Both the position numbers and the translations under genes were made by a program. Source: Pirellula sp. (GTDB taxonomy: Bacteria; Planctomycetota; Planctomycetia; Pirellulales; PNKZ01). Taken from it: a stretch of 64,000 nt of DNA. A model generated the notes under the pieces. The model ran no database searches, was not told the origin of the DNA, and saw nothing but the letters and a program-made list of their open reading frames with translations. Shown piece by piece: positions 1-7,565 of the stretch (position 1 is its first letter; each line of letters begins with the position of its first letter). The stretch spans positions 181,809 through 245,808 of the forward strand of contig PNKZ01000006.1 of NCBI GenBank assembly GCA_013822735.1, read 5' to 3'.

Positions 1-727
1 CGTCCAGAATCTTTCCCGACTTCTGCAGCCGCCGATCGGTGTATTGAAACTGGGTGAAAAACGCGGCCATCCCCCAATAATCGCTCCGCTTCCAATCCGT
101 GAACGGATGATCGTGGCATTGAGCGCAGTTGAGACGCACCCCGAGAAAATATTGCGAGACCAAGTCCGTCGTCTCGGCGGGCGTGAGCGTCTCGCGCCCT
201 TTGAGCAAGTAGGAAACCACCGGGTCTTTATCCCGTTGCCCCGCGGCGGTAATCAGCTCCACGGCGATCTGATCCCACGGCTTCGTTTGAAAGGCCGCTT
301 CGAGCCAAGCCCGGAATAATTGTCTTTGCGAGCGCAGGTCGTCGGCCGCCGGCATGAGATAGTCGTCCCACAGGTCCGCCAAGTGCGCGGCGAAGCGAGG
401 ATCGGCAAGCAGTTTGTCGATGAGCGTGGCGCGTTTGTCCCTCGAACGATCGGCGAAGAAGGACGACGCCTGTTCGACCGTCGGCACCACGCCGTGCAGA
501 TCTAAGTACGCGCGCCGTACAAATTCTTCATCGGTTGCCGCCGGCGACTTCGCAACGTGTTCCGCTTGGAGACGCGCATCGATATGCTCGTCGATGCGTT
601 GAGCTAACGCCGTCGCCGTGTCGTCAAGCGTGGCGCTAGATCGGTCCGGAAGTCGTTCTGTCGCCACGACGACGAAGCAGGAAGGGCCCAACACCGCCAA
701 GAGAATCAACGAACGGAGTACGTTCAT
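1..727 (-). CDS. DUF1549 (PSCyt-associated) protein, 5' part, runs off the left edge
   Basis: An uninterrupted minus-strand frame opens at ATG 725-727 and stays open to base 1 (242 codons). It begins with a hydrophobic signal peptide (MNVLRSLILLAVLGPSCFVV) and continues with the DUF1549 pattern: an FVRRAYLDLHGVVPT block near residue 67 and CAQCHDHPFTDWKR near residue 205, a haem-like CxxCH followed by the conserved DHPF. These proteins are abundant in planctomycetes and usually sit next to DUF1501 genes; their biochemical role is not established, and a periplasmic redox role is only suggested by the CxxCH motif. The DUF1553 part and the downstream partner would lie outside the window. It probably marks the end of the original chromosomal context beside the integron remnant. 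Confidence 0.85.
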   Translation of the reverse strand, partial: MNVLRSLILLAVLGPSCFVVVATERLPDRSSATLDDTATALAQRIDEHIDARLQAEHVAKSPAATDEEFVRRAYLDLHGVVPTVEQASSFFADRSRDKRATLIDKLLADPRFAAHLADLWDDYLMPAADDLRSQRQLFRAWLEAAFQTKPWDQIAVELITAAGQRDKDPVVSYLLKGRETLTPAETTDLVSQYFLGVRLNCAQCHDHPFTDWKRSDYWGMAAFFTQFQYTDRRLQKSGKILD

Positions 728-931
728 GAGGGGTCACTCCCTGAGCACCCGCGGCGTTGCGAAGGTATCGGCGCCACGTCGGTGTCGATTGCATTGTGAA
801 CCCGTCACAAGTGCAACACAAGCGCGCAGGAGGTTCCGGTCAAACGTATATACAATTCGGCACGACGCTCGCGAGCCAACTTCTAAGTCCTAGCCCCGCA
901 GAACAGAAAAGGAGAAGAAAAGGGGGGGAAG

Positions 932-978
932 AAAAGGGGACATTCTGATTTATGTAGAAAAGTAGAATGTCCCCTTTT
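932..978. repeat. Perfect 15-bp inverted repeat at the integrase breakpoint
   Basis: AAAAGGGGACATTCT (932-946) is perfectly complementary to AGAATGTCCCCTTTT (964-978), with a 17-nt spacer. It lies exactly where recognisable integrase sequence stops. I recall similar GGGGACATTCT/AAAAGGGGACA hairpins near REP-associated tyrosine transposases, but that link is unverified. It could be a mobile hairpin that inserted into, or marks the deletion scar of, the integrase gene. Confidence 0.75.
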
Positions 979-1134
979 AGCTACTCTCTGATGTTGGAAC
1001 CGGCAAAACTCCTCGACCCAATGAGCGTAGACTCGCTCGGTTTTCGGAGCCAAATGCCGCATGCGGCAGGACTCTCGGAATTGGTCGAGAAGCTTCATGA
1101 CCAAAATTCTGCAGTGCAGGAATTGCTCGGTCAA
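979..1134 (-). pseudogene. Truncated integron-type tyrosine recombinase (intI N-terminus)
   Basis: The minus-strand frame starting at 1134 (likely original start ATG 1096-1098) encodes a typical N-terminal core-binding segment of tyrosine recombinases: LLDQFRESCRMRHLAPKTER followed by VYAHWVEEFCRF. This matches the IntI/XerC SAM-like domain opening. Homology stops after about 46 residues at the inverted repeat 932-978; the remaining codons are low-complexity and end at 883. The catalytic R-H-R-Y domain is absent from the window, so this is a dead fragment. Its orientation, facing away from the cassettes, and its position just upstream of a candidate attI are those of an integron integrase. 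No downstream part of the gene was found on the far side of the repeat, so the rest was deleted rather than merely interrupted. Confidence 0.75.
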
Positions 1135-1230
1135 TTAGCGCGCTGTAATATCGCAGTAAGTGCTTGAAGAGAAACGACTAAGCGGCGGCGGCAACGTTGT
1201 TGGACGGACTTTTATATCCCGCGCCGGCGC

Positions 1231-1250
1231 GTGTTAATAACAAGTTCGGC
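1231..1250 (+). other. Candidate attI junction of the integron
   Basis: The sequence TTAATAACAAGTTCGGC, ending at 1250, resembles the AAACAAAGTTRRRY junction of known attI sites. The G/TT crossover would fall at 1244/1245. GTTCGGC here is the exact complement of the R'' box of the first attC (GCCGAAC at 1692), supporting this as the left boundary of cassette 1. A second GTTRRRY match, GTTGGAC at 1199, is less likely because it does not pair with that R''. Confidence 0.6.
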
Positions 1251-1265
1251 GGCGGAGGTATACCG

Positions 1266-1685
1266 GTGGTGTGGAGTGTCCTCGAACCGGAAGTCGCAGG
1301 TGGTTGGGGCGAGCGGACGGTCGCCGACACTTCCATCCACCCGCCCCGAGTTACCGTCCTGCACTACAAGTTCGACGGATGGCTTGGCGACGAACTATTG
1401 GAGTCATTCCCGTGCTACATCGTCACCAGCCAGCTGGGCCGCGCACTAACGGCGGCCGGTCTAAACGGATTTCGCCTGGCCGTCGTCGAGGTGACCGCGT
1501 CCGAGCAATTCGCGGAGATGTACCCAGACGTCCACCTGCCCGCATTCGAGTGGTTGCAAGTGGTCGGGGTTGCGGGCGTGGATGACTTCGGGGTGTCGGC
1601 GGATCACCAACTGGTCGTGTCGGAGCGGGCGCGCGACGTACTTCAGGCCGGACAACTCCGTCACTGCGAGGTGTCTGGCTGGTAG
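1266..1685 (+). CDS. Cassette 1 ORF, hypothetical protein
   Basis: This 139-codon ORF lies wholly inside cassette 1. The start is taken as GTG 1266 because GGAGG (1254-1258) lies 7 nt upstream and any earlier start would fall outside the cassette. The stop (1683-1685) is 6 nt before the attC R'' box, the usual tight fit. The product is soluble and acidic, with no signal peptide or membrane segment. It has a WLGDELLESFPCYIVT block followed by a region rich in Phe, Gly and Val, and ends in CEVSGW. I do not recognise the family. The composition would fit a small immunity or adaptor protein, but that is speculation. Confidence 0.75.
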   Translation: MVWSVLEPEVAGGWGERTVADTSIHPPRVTVLHYKFDGWLGDELLESFPCYIVTSQLGRALTAAGLNGFRLAVVEVTASEQFAEMYPDVHLPAFEWLQVVGVAGVDDFGVSADHQLVVSERARDVLQAGQLRHCEVSGW

Positions 1686-1691
1686 GCAAAC

Positions 1692-1785
1692 GCCGAACCA
1701 ATCGCTCCACCTGACGCGGCGGCATATACTCAATTCAAACTCAATATCTCACTTGCCGCTGTGCAGGTGAGCTTCAACGTTCTGC
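1692..1785 (+). repeat. attC site 1
   Basis: This is a 94-bp imperfect palindrome. R'' is GCCGAAC (1692-1698), then the arm CAATCGCTCCACCTG, a variable centre, the arm CAGGTGAGCTTCAACG, and R' GTTCTGC (1779-1785). The CTCCACCTG/CAGGTGAGC arms pair with the extrahelical bases typical of attC bottom-strand folding. It is nearly identical in arm sequence and length to attC site 3. Confidence 0.85.
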
Positions 1786-1826
1786 CACCGAGGCGACACC
1801 ACCGTGAACCCTGTGCAGTACCACGA

Positions 1827-2123
1827 ATGAACGGATTATCGGATATCGTCGTTGATTATTTCCTGACAATCATGTTCGCAGCCGGCGACACGATTGACGC
1901 GGACTATCAATGTCGATTGCAAGAATCCTTGCCTGAGAACTTAAACCCGTTGTCCGCTGCCGAGAAAGAAGCGCTCTCGGCGGCCGCGCAACGCAGGTTG
2001 GATGATATTGATGGCGGCCCGGATGAGTATGGGTACAAACCAGGTATGCTTGTGACCGACGACCAGCGCGCGTTCCTCGTTGCCCTTGCAACCGGCGAGT
2101 TGTTCGACGGCCTCCAGGCGTGA
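1827..2123 (+). CDS. Cassette 2 ORF, hypothetical protein
   Basis: This is a 98-residue ORF inside the second cassette. The ATG at 1827 is the first start in this frame within the cassette; no convincing ribosome binding site precedes it, so the start is provisional. The product begins MNGLSDIVVDYFLTIMFAAG. It is rich in Asp, Glu and Ala, is predicted mostly helical, and contains LSAAEKEALSAAAQRRLDD followed by a short GGPDEYGYKPG turn. No signal peptide or known domain is recognised. The stop lies 27 nt before the attC. Confidence 0.65.
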   Translation: MNGLSDIVVDYFLTIMFAAGDTIDADYQCRLQESLPENLNPLSAAEKEALSAAAQRRLDDIDGGPDEYGYKPGMLVTDDQRAFLVALATGELFDGLQA

Positions 2124-2150
2124 TTGGTTGCACGCTGATTCCAAGTAGAG

Positions 2151-2238
2151 GCAGAACAATCCGTTGCACCGGAGCCGCGGCCGCGCTGTTTCTCACAACA
2201 TGTCGTTCGCCGCGGCCCGGTGAACGGTGCCGTTCGGC
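2151..2238 (+). repeat. attC site 2
   Basis: This is an 88-bp attC. R'' is GCAGAAC (2151-2157) and R' is GTTCGGC (2232-2238). The arms CCGTTGCACCGGAGCCGCGG and CCGCGGCCCGGTGAACGG pair strongly apart from isolated extrahelical bases. The arm sequence differs clearly from sites 1 and 3, so this cassette came from a different attC family. Confidence 0.85.
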
Positions 2239-2253
2239 GGGGCTTTACGCATC

Positions 2254-2658
2254 ATGAGAATCACGCTTCTTTCAATCGTCACGGTTCCACTGGTCGGCTT
2301 TCACCTCGTCGCTGCAGACACGCCGGCCAAAGAGTCACCGCGGATTAAAGCACGCGTCGTATGCTTCAACGGCAAAGTCGATTCTGGCAGTTCGTGTTCC
2401 ATCACTAACTTTCAGCCGGACGGCACATTGCACACGACGGGAAAGATGACGTGCGGTTTTTCCGGACGCGTCTCGGAGGTCGAGTGGTCGTTTGTTGAGC
2501 GCCGCGGTACCAACGACGTTTACCGATTCACACGTCGATTCCCTTCTGACACGGCCGCCGTCAGCACGACCAGCAAGAGCGTCGAGTTCAGCGACAGCCG
2601 AGTGATCGTGTTCGAGGACCAGTTTCAGGTTGTTGTGATTGAGCCGCCAAAGAAATGA
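2254..2658 (+). CDS. Cassette 3 ORF, secreted hypothetical protein
   Basis: The ORF has 134 residues. ATG 2254 is chosen because the upstream in-frame start lies within the attC. The N-terminus is a clear Sec signal peptide (MRITLLSIVTVPLVGFHLVA, cleavage likely after VAA). The mature part is about 110 residues with two Cys near the start (VVCFNGKV and SSCSITNF) and a third in MTCGFSG, and is probably beta-rich. The family is not recognised. Exported products are common among integron cassette ORFs. The stop is 10 nt before the third attC. Confidence 0.75.
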   Translation: MRITLLSIVTVPLVGFHLVAADTPAKESPRIKARVVCFNGKVDSGSSCSITNFQPDGTLHTTGKMTCGFSGRVSEVEWSFVERRGTNDVYRFTRRFPSDTAAVSTTSKSVEFSDSRVIVFEDQFQVVVIEPPKK

Positions 2659-2668
2659 CAACCGTGCC

Positions 2669-2763
2669 GCCGAACCAGTCGCTCCACCTGTCGCGGCGGC
2701 TTATATTCGCTTCCAACTCAATGTCTCGCCTGCCGCCGCGCAGGTGAACTTCAATCGTTACTG
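2669..2763 (+). repeat. attC site 3
   Basis: This is a 95-bp site. R'' is GCCGAAC (2669-2675); the arms are CAGTCGCTCCACCTG and CAGGTGAACTTCAATC; R' is GTTACTG (2757-2763). R' does not complement this R''. That is expected, because the six bases after the crossover belong to whatever was next in the array: a lost cassette or flanking chromosome. Confidence 0.8.
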
Positions 2764-2862
2764 CACTGCCATAACTGCACGAGGTAAATGATTCGGCCGC
2801 GCATCGGCATCGAATCGCAGCGGTTCTCATGGCGTCGTGTCGCCCCGACGCCGGCGCATCCG

Positions 2863-3426
2863 CTAGTCTTCAATCGGACGCACGATCACTTGCCAGGTCT
2901 TGGTGATCCTCGTGCCTTCTCGTTCCGCGAAGGTGCCGATCCAGACGTCGTCGGTTCCTTTCTTGCGGTTGATGAGCATTGTGCCGTGCATGGTTTCTTT
3001 GTCGTCGAAATCGAGGCGGAGCCGGCCGCCGGAGATTTTCGTGTACTGGCCGAGCCGCTTTTGTTGCGGCGCGCCGGGCAAGCGGATGTCGCCTCCCTTG
3101 CCGGCGATGATCTTCTGCTTGATCTTTTCCATCTCGGCTTGCGACGGCGCGCGGAACACGCCCCCGACGTCGAAGATGGCCGAGCCTTCCAGGCGGAACT
3201 TCCCTTCGAGCGCTTCCCCTTCGCCCGGCGTGGTGGAGCCGGCCTTGAACGTTCCCTTGTATTCGAAGATCGTCCCTTCGATTTGGTCGTCGGGGAGCCG
3301 CGCAAGGTTGCCGCCCGACTGGCCGGGAACCGGAACGGGCACCGGAATCGGCGGCTGTGCCGAAGCGTCGGCGGCGAGGGCAAGTACGAACGAGCAGACG
3401 CAGCACGAGAGGAAGAATCGGATCAT
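2863..3426 (-). CDS. Secreted hypothetical protein
   Basis: The frame is longer, but ATG 3424-3426 is preferred because it starts a classical signal peptide (MIRFFLSCCVCSFVLALAAD, likely cleavage at ASA-Q) and has GGAG upstream. The mature protein is about 165 residues. It opens with a Pro-Val stretch (PPIPVPVPVPG), then a beta-rich region with several short YKGTF, FRLEGSAIF and RLRLDFDD strands, ending in WQVIVRPIED. No catalytic motif or known domain is recognised. It is transcribed divergently from the GntR regulator, sharing a 176-bp intergenic region. The gene probably belongs to the chromosomal backbone beside the integron. Confidence 0.75.
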   Translation of the reverse strand: MIRFFLSCCVCSFVLALAADASAQPPIPVPVPVPGQSGGNLARLPDDQIEGTIFEYKGTFKAGSTTPGEGEALEGKFRLEGSAIFDVGGVFRAPSQAEMEKIKQKIIAGKGGDIRLPGAPQQKRLGQYTKISGGRLRLDFDDKETMHGTMLINRKKGTDDVWIGTFAEREGTRITKTWQVIVRPIED

Positions 3427-3602
3427 GGAAGGTGCTCCGCGAAATCCACGGTGATGTGAGTGATGGAGGTGGTCGAAAGGTCGGGCGTCGCCCCGGAAGC
3501 GAGTATCGGGGGCGAGATGATTATCGTAACCGTCGGCTTGCCGCCGGGGCAAGCAAACCGGTGGAACCTTGACGCGCGAGGCGGCCGGTCTAAGCTGAAC
3601 CC

Positions 3603-4334
3603 ATGTCTACGAGCCGCCCCGCCCAGAAAACGAAGCCTGCGCCGAATTCCGCCGAACGGACGGCGGAAATCACGACGCACCTGGAACAGTTGATCCTTTC
3701 GGGCAAACTCAAGGCCGACGATCGACTGCCGCCGGAGCGCGAACTGGCCGCCGAATGGCAAGTGAGCCGGAGCGTGGTGCGCGAGGCGATCGGGCGCTTG
3801 GCGGCCGTGGGGCTCGTGCGGAGCCGGCAAGGGTCGGGGACCCGGATTGCGTCGCCCGACGGCAGCCATCAGCGGCTCAACTATCAATGGATGATCAAGC
3901 AAGGGGTCTTGCGGCTCGATCAACTGAGCGACGCCCGCTTGCCGCTGGAGACCACGATCGCCGCGCTGGCCGCCGTGCATCGGACCGACGAGCACTTGAA
4001 GCAACTCGTCGCCGCACAGCGCAAGCTGGCCGCGAAAGGGGAGACGCTCAAGGGGCAAGTGGAAGCCGACATGCGCTTCCATGCGATCTTGGCCGAGGCG
4101 ACGGGGAACCCGATCTTTCAGATCATCTTGCAGCCGATTCAAGAGCTGCTGATCGAAGGGCGACGGCGCACGCTGGGTCGCTACGGCACGAAGCTGGCGC
4201 ATGAACATCACGCGCAGATTCTCGCGGCGGTGCGTAAGCAAGATGCCGAAGGGGCGCGGGAAGCGATGCGCGTGCATATCGCGGCCAACTCGCAACATCT
4301 GGCGACGCTCGACGACGACGGACGCAATCGCTAG
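3603..4334 (+). CDS. GntR-family transcriptional regulator, FadR/FCD subfamily
   Basis: The 243-residue protein has the two-domain GntR/FCD plan. The winged helix spans about residues 20-85, with ERELAAEWQVSRSVVREAIG as the recognition region and LVRSRQGSGTRI as the wing. The helical FCD effector domain spans about 95-230. Likely metal/ligand residues are visible: D and H in ADMRFH, H in HEHHAQIL and H in MRVHI. FCD regulators sense small organic acids or sugar acids, and several bind TTGGT-N3-ACCAA palindromes. Exactly such a palindrome lies 98 nt past this stop, in front of the next operon, so that operon is the obvious target. The ligand cannot be read from sequence. Confidence 0.92.
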   Translation: MSTSRPAQKTKPAPNSAERTAEITTHLEQLILSGKLKADDRLPPERELAAEWQVSRSVVREAIGRLAAVGLVRSRQGSGTRIASPDGSHQRLNYQWMIKQGVLRLDQLSDARLPLETTIAALAAVHRTDEHLKQLVAAQRKLAAKGETLKGQVEADMRFHAILAEATGNPIFQIILQPIQELLIEGRRRTLGRYGTKLAHEHHAQILAAVRKQDAEGAREAMRVHIAANSQHLATLDDDGRNR

Positions 4335-4420
4335 CCGGCCGTAACCAGCGGCCGGATCGGCGCGCAGCGGACGACGTCCGGATAGGCTTGCATTCGAAGT
4401 GAGGGGTCGATATGCTGGCA

Positions 4421-4443
4421 GGGAATTGGTCTGACCAATTTCC
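4421..4443. promoter_or_regulatory. Candidate GntR/PdhR-type operator
   Basis: AATTGGTCTGACCAATT (4424-4440) is a perfect 17-bp palindrome centred on 4432, extended by GG...CC outside one mismatch. It fits the ATTGGT-N3-ACCAAT box of PdhR-like FCD regulators. It sits 46 nt upstream of the ATG at 4487 and directly downstream of the gene for an FCD regulator. Confidence 0.75.
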
Positions 4444-4486
4444 CACCCCGCGATTCCCGCCGACCCCTGATTTCCGGAGCTTTTCG

Positions 4487-7400
4487 ATGCCGCTCCGCCT
4501 GCCGACGGCCCTGACCCTGCTGATATTCGCCGCCGGCGCGCGGGGGGCTGACGCATATCAGGATGCGCCGCCGTTTGAAACGAACGTCGCGCCGATCTTG
4601 GAGCGCCGTTGCTTGGAGTGTCATGGAGCGGCGGGGAACGCAGACGCGCCGCCGAAGGGGAAGCTCTCGCTCGCGACGCGCGAGGCAACTTGGAAAGGGG
4701 GCGAGTCGGGCCCGGCCGTCGTTCCGAGCAAGCCGGAGGAGAGCCTGCTGCTCGACTTCGTACGGCACGACGCCGACGGCAAGGCGCTGATGCCGAAGAA
4801 CCGCGAGCCGCTCACGAAGGCGGAAGTCGCAACGCTGGAGCAATGGATCGCGGCCGGAGCCGCTTGGCCCGAGGGCGCGACGCTCCGCGATCGACGCTTC
4901 GAGGGCTATCGGTGGTGGTCGCTCGAGCCGCCCATGCGTCCGCAAGTGCCGAGCATCGAAACGGCGCTCGCGATGCGGAACCGGAACCCGATCGATGCGT
5001 TCATCCTGGCAAAGCTGCAGGAGCAGGGACTTCGACCGTCGGTCGAGGCGTCGCCTCCGGTACTTTGCCGGCGACTCTACTTCGACCTGATCGGCTTGCC
5101 GCCGAAGCCGGAAGAGATCGAAGCGTTCGTCGCGGCATCCGCCGCACGGCCGGAAGAGGCGTACGCCGCGCTCGTCGACAAGCTGCTCGCCTCGCCGCAC
5201 TACGGCGAGCGGTGGGCCCGGCACTGGCTCGACGTGGTGCACTTCGGCGAGACCCACGGCTACGACAAGGACAAGCCCCGCCCGAACGCCTGGCCGTACC
5301 GCGATTACGTGATTCGGGCGTTCAACGAAGATCGGCCGTACGACCGGTTCGTAAAGGAACAGCTTGCCGGCGACGTGCTCTATCCCGATACCCGGGACGG
5401 CCTCGAAGCGCTCGGCTTCATCGCCGCCGGACCGTGGGACTTCATCGGCCACGCGGAAGTGCCGGAGTCGAAGACCGACGGCAAGATCGCCCGCCATCTC
5501 GATCGCGACGACATGGTGGCGAACACCATGCAGACGTTCAATAGCCTGACGGTGCAGTGTGCCCAGTGCCACGACCACAAGTTCGACCCGATCACGCAAG
5601 AGGACTACTACAGCCTGCAGGCCGTGTTTGCCGCGCTGGATCGGACGGAGAAGCCGTATGACATCGACCCGGACGTGGCACGCCGCCGGGCCGCGCTGGC
5701 CGCGGAGCTTGCAGACATTGCCGGCCGGCAAACGGCTCTTGACCAGCGCATCGCGGCCCGGGCCGGAGACGCTCTGACGAAGCTCGATAGTGAGATTGCC
5801 GCAATGGCCCGTCCGGCGCCGGAAGCGAAGCGGAAGACCGACGCCTTTGGGTATCACAGCGCCATCAGCGATCGCCAGGATGCGGCGAAGTGGGTGCAAG
5901 TCGATCTGGCGAAGGCCGTGCCGATCGCCGCGGTTTTGCTGCATCCGTGTCGCGACAACTTCAACAACATCGGCGACGGCTTCGGCTTTCCCGTTCGTTA
6001 CCGTGTGGAGCTTGCCAACGATGCGGAGTTTCGGAAGAGCGTCGTGGTCGTCGCCGACTTCACGGGGCGCGACGTGCCGAACCCCGGCGTGCAACCGCAA
6101 TCGATCGCCGTCAACGGAGAACCGGCCCGCTACGTGCGCGTGACGGCGACAAAGCTGGCACCGCGCTCGAAGGATTACATTTTCGCGTTGGCCGAACTTA
6201 CCGTGGTCGAAGCCGGTGATAAGCCTGCCGACGGAGCCAAGCCGACGCCGAGCGTATCGTCGCTCGATTCCATCGAGGCCGCGCCGCGCTGGCGGCGAGT
6301 GAATCTCGTCGACGGTTACTATCCGGGCGAAGGGGTCGCCGACGCGGAACAGCTCGCGAAGCTGACCAAGCGACGGGCGGAGATTTCCATAGAGTTGGCG
6401 ACGCCGGACGAGCGGGACCAGTCGCAGGAGCTTGTCCGGCGCAAGGCCGCGACCGAACAACAGCAAAAGGCGCTACCGCCGCAGCAGCGTTGCTACGTCG
6501 GGGCCGTGCATACCGGCAGCGGAGCGTTTGCGGGCACTGGCGCTCAAGGGGGTAAGCCGCGGGCGATCTACGTCCTGGCGCGCGGCAGCGTGTCGCAACC
6601 GGGGAAGGAAGTTGAGCCGGGGGCGGTCTCGTCGCTGCGCGGCCTTTCCGCACGGTTCACGCTTCCCGCAGGCGCGGCAGAAGGAGAACGCCGTGCCGCG
6701 CTCGCACGGTGGATTACTGACGACAAGAACCCGCTCACATATCGAACGATCGTCAATCGCGTTTGGCAGCACCACTTCGGCCGAGGCATCGTCGACACGC
6801 CCAACGACTTCGGCCGCAATGGTGCGAAGCCGACGCATCCGGAATTGCTCGATTGGCTCGCTGTGGAGTTTCGCGACGGCGGTAAGTATTTAGAACGGCA
6901 ATCGCTAAAGAGCCTGCATCGGTTGATTGTGAGCAGTGCGACGTACCGGCAGACCAGCAGGGCTGAGCACGAAGGAGAGACCTCGCCCATGTCGGTCGAT
7001 TCGGATAATCGACTCCTATGGCGAGCGAACCGGCGACGGCTCGACGCCGAAGCATTGCGTGACGCACTATTGCTACTGGGGGGCCGGCTCGACAGGACGA
7101 TGTACGGCCAGAGTTTCCAGGACTTCGTCATCGACAAGCCGCAGCATTCGCCGCACTACGAATACCATTTGCACGATCCGGAAGATCCGAAGTCGCATCG
7201 GCGGAGCATCTATCGGTTCATCGTGCGGTCGCAGCCGCAGCCGTTTATGACGACGTTCGATTGCGCCGACCCGTCGATGCAGGTCGACCGGCGGAACGAA
7301 AGCCTGTCGCCGCTGCAAGCGCTGGCACTACTCAACAACAACGTCACCGTGACGATGGCCAAGCACTTTGCCGAGCGATTGGAAGCGCGCGGCGGCGATA

Positions 7401-7555
7401 AGGCCGCGCAGATCGCTCGCGGATTTTTTGAAACCACCGGCCGTGCGGCATCGGTGGACGAGCAGGCGGCCCTCGTCGCGTACGCCCGGCAGCATGGGAT
7501 CGCCGCAACGTGCCGCGTGTTGTTGAATCTCAACGAATTCATGTTCGTCGAATAG
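4487..7555 (+). CDS. DUF1549/DUF1553 cytochrome-like protein with inserted F5/8-type C domain
   Basis: The start ATG 4487 gives a signal peptide (MPLRLPTALTLLIFAAGARG) behind GGAG; the frame extends upstream but would run over the operator. In order: a PSCyt1-type segment with CLECH at residues 42-46, DUF1549 with CAQCHDHKFDP at about 358, a discoidin-like (F5/8 type C) segment at about 440-590 (FGYHSAISDRQDAAKWVQVD), then DUF1553 from about 720 (TYRTIVNRVWQHHFGRGIV) to the C-terminus. The total is 1022 residues. It is probably periplasmic; the CxxCH motifs suggest haem attachment, and the discoidin-like fold suggests glycan binding. It leads a four-gene operon: the DUF1501 gene follows after 10 nt. 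The reaction of this family is not known. Confidence 0.9.
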   Translation: MPLRLPTALTLLIFAAGARGADAYQDAPPFETNVAPILERRCLECHGAAGNADAPPKGKLSLATREATWKGGESGPAVVPSKPEESLLLDFVRHDADGKALMPKNREPLTKAEVATLEQWIAAGAAWPEGATLRDRRFEGYRWWSLEPPMRPQVPSIETALAMRNRNPIDAFILAKLQEQGLRPSVEASPPVLCRRLYFDLIGLPPKPEEIEAFVAASAARPEEAYAALVDKLLASPHYGERWARHWLDVVHFGETHGYDKDKPRPNAWPYRDYVIRAFNEDRPYDRFVKEQLAGDVLYPDTRDGLEALGFIAAGPWDFIGHAEVPESKTDGKIARHLDRDDMVANTMQTFNSLTVQCAQCHDHKFDPITQEDYYSLQAVFAALDRTEKPYDIDPDVARRRAALAAELADIAGRQTALDQRIAARAGDALTKLDSEIAAMARPAPEAKRKTDAFGYHSAISDRQDAAKWVQVDLAKAVPIAAVLLHPCRDNFNNIGDGFGFPVRYRVELANDAEFRKSVVVVADFTGRDVPNPGVQPQSIAVNGEPARYVRVTATKLAPRSKDYIFALAELTVVEAGDKPADGAKPTPSVSSLDSIEAAPRWRRVNLVDGYYPGEGVADAEQLAKLTKRRAEISIELATPDERDQSQELVRRKAATEQQQKALPPQQRCYVGAVHTGSGAFAGTGAQGGKPRAIYVLARGSVSQPGKEVEPGAVSSLRGLSARFTLPAGAAEGERRAALARWITDDKNPLTYRTIVNRVWQHHFGRGIVDTPNDFGRNGAKPTHPELLDWLAVEFRDGGKYLERQSLKSLHRLIVSSATYRQTSRAEHEGETSPMSVDSDNRLLWRANRRRLDAEALRDALLLLGGRLDRTMYGQSFQDFVIDKPQHSPHYEYHLHDPEDPKSHRRSIYRFIVRSQPQPFMTTFDCADPSMQVDRRNESLSPLQALALLNNNVTVTMAKHFAERLEARGGDKAAQIARGFFETTGRAASVDEQAALVAYARQHGIAATCRVLLNLNEFMFVE

Positions 7556-7565
7556 GAGCCGCGTC

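Larger units (their letters stand above)
979..2763 (+). mobile_element. Chromosomal integron remnant with three gene cassettes
   Basis: The parts are a broken intI on the minus strand, a candidate attI, and three head-to-tail cassettes: 1245-1779, 1780-2232 and 2233-2757. Each carries one plus-strand ORF and a terminal attC. The decisive evidence is that for every cassette the TTNNNN bases at its left end complete an R' box exactly complementary to the R'' box of the attC at its own right end (GCCGAAC/GTTCGGC, GCAGAAC/GTTCTGC, GCCGAAC/GTTCGGC). That is expected if each entered as a circle. With no intact integrase in the window the array is presumably immobile unless a recombinase is supplied elsewhere. 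Confidence 0.85.

Noticed and set aside
1196-1205. GTTGGAC as the attI crossover
   Set aside because: It fits GTTRRRY, but the GTTCGGC at 1244 pairs exactly with the R'' of attC 1 and has a better attI-like context.
4331-6466. Very long minus-strand ORF antisense to the DUF1549/DUF1553 gene
   Set aside because: It is explained by GC-rich codon bias of the plus-strand gene; it is Arg/His/Val-rich without any domain.
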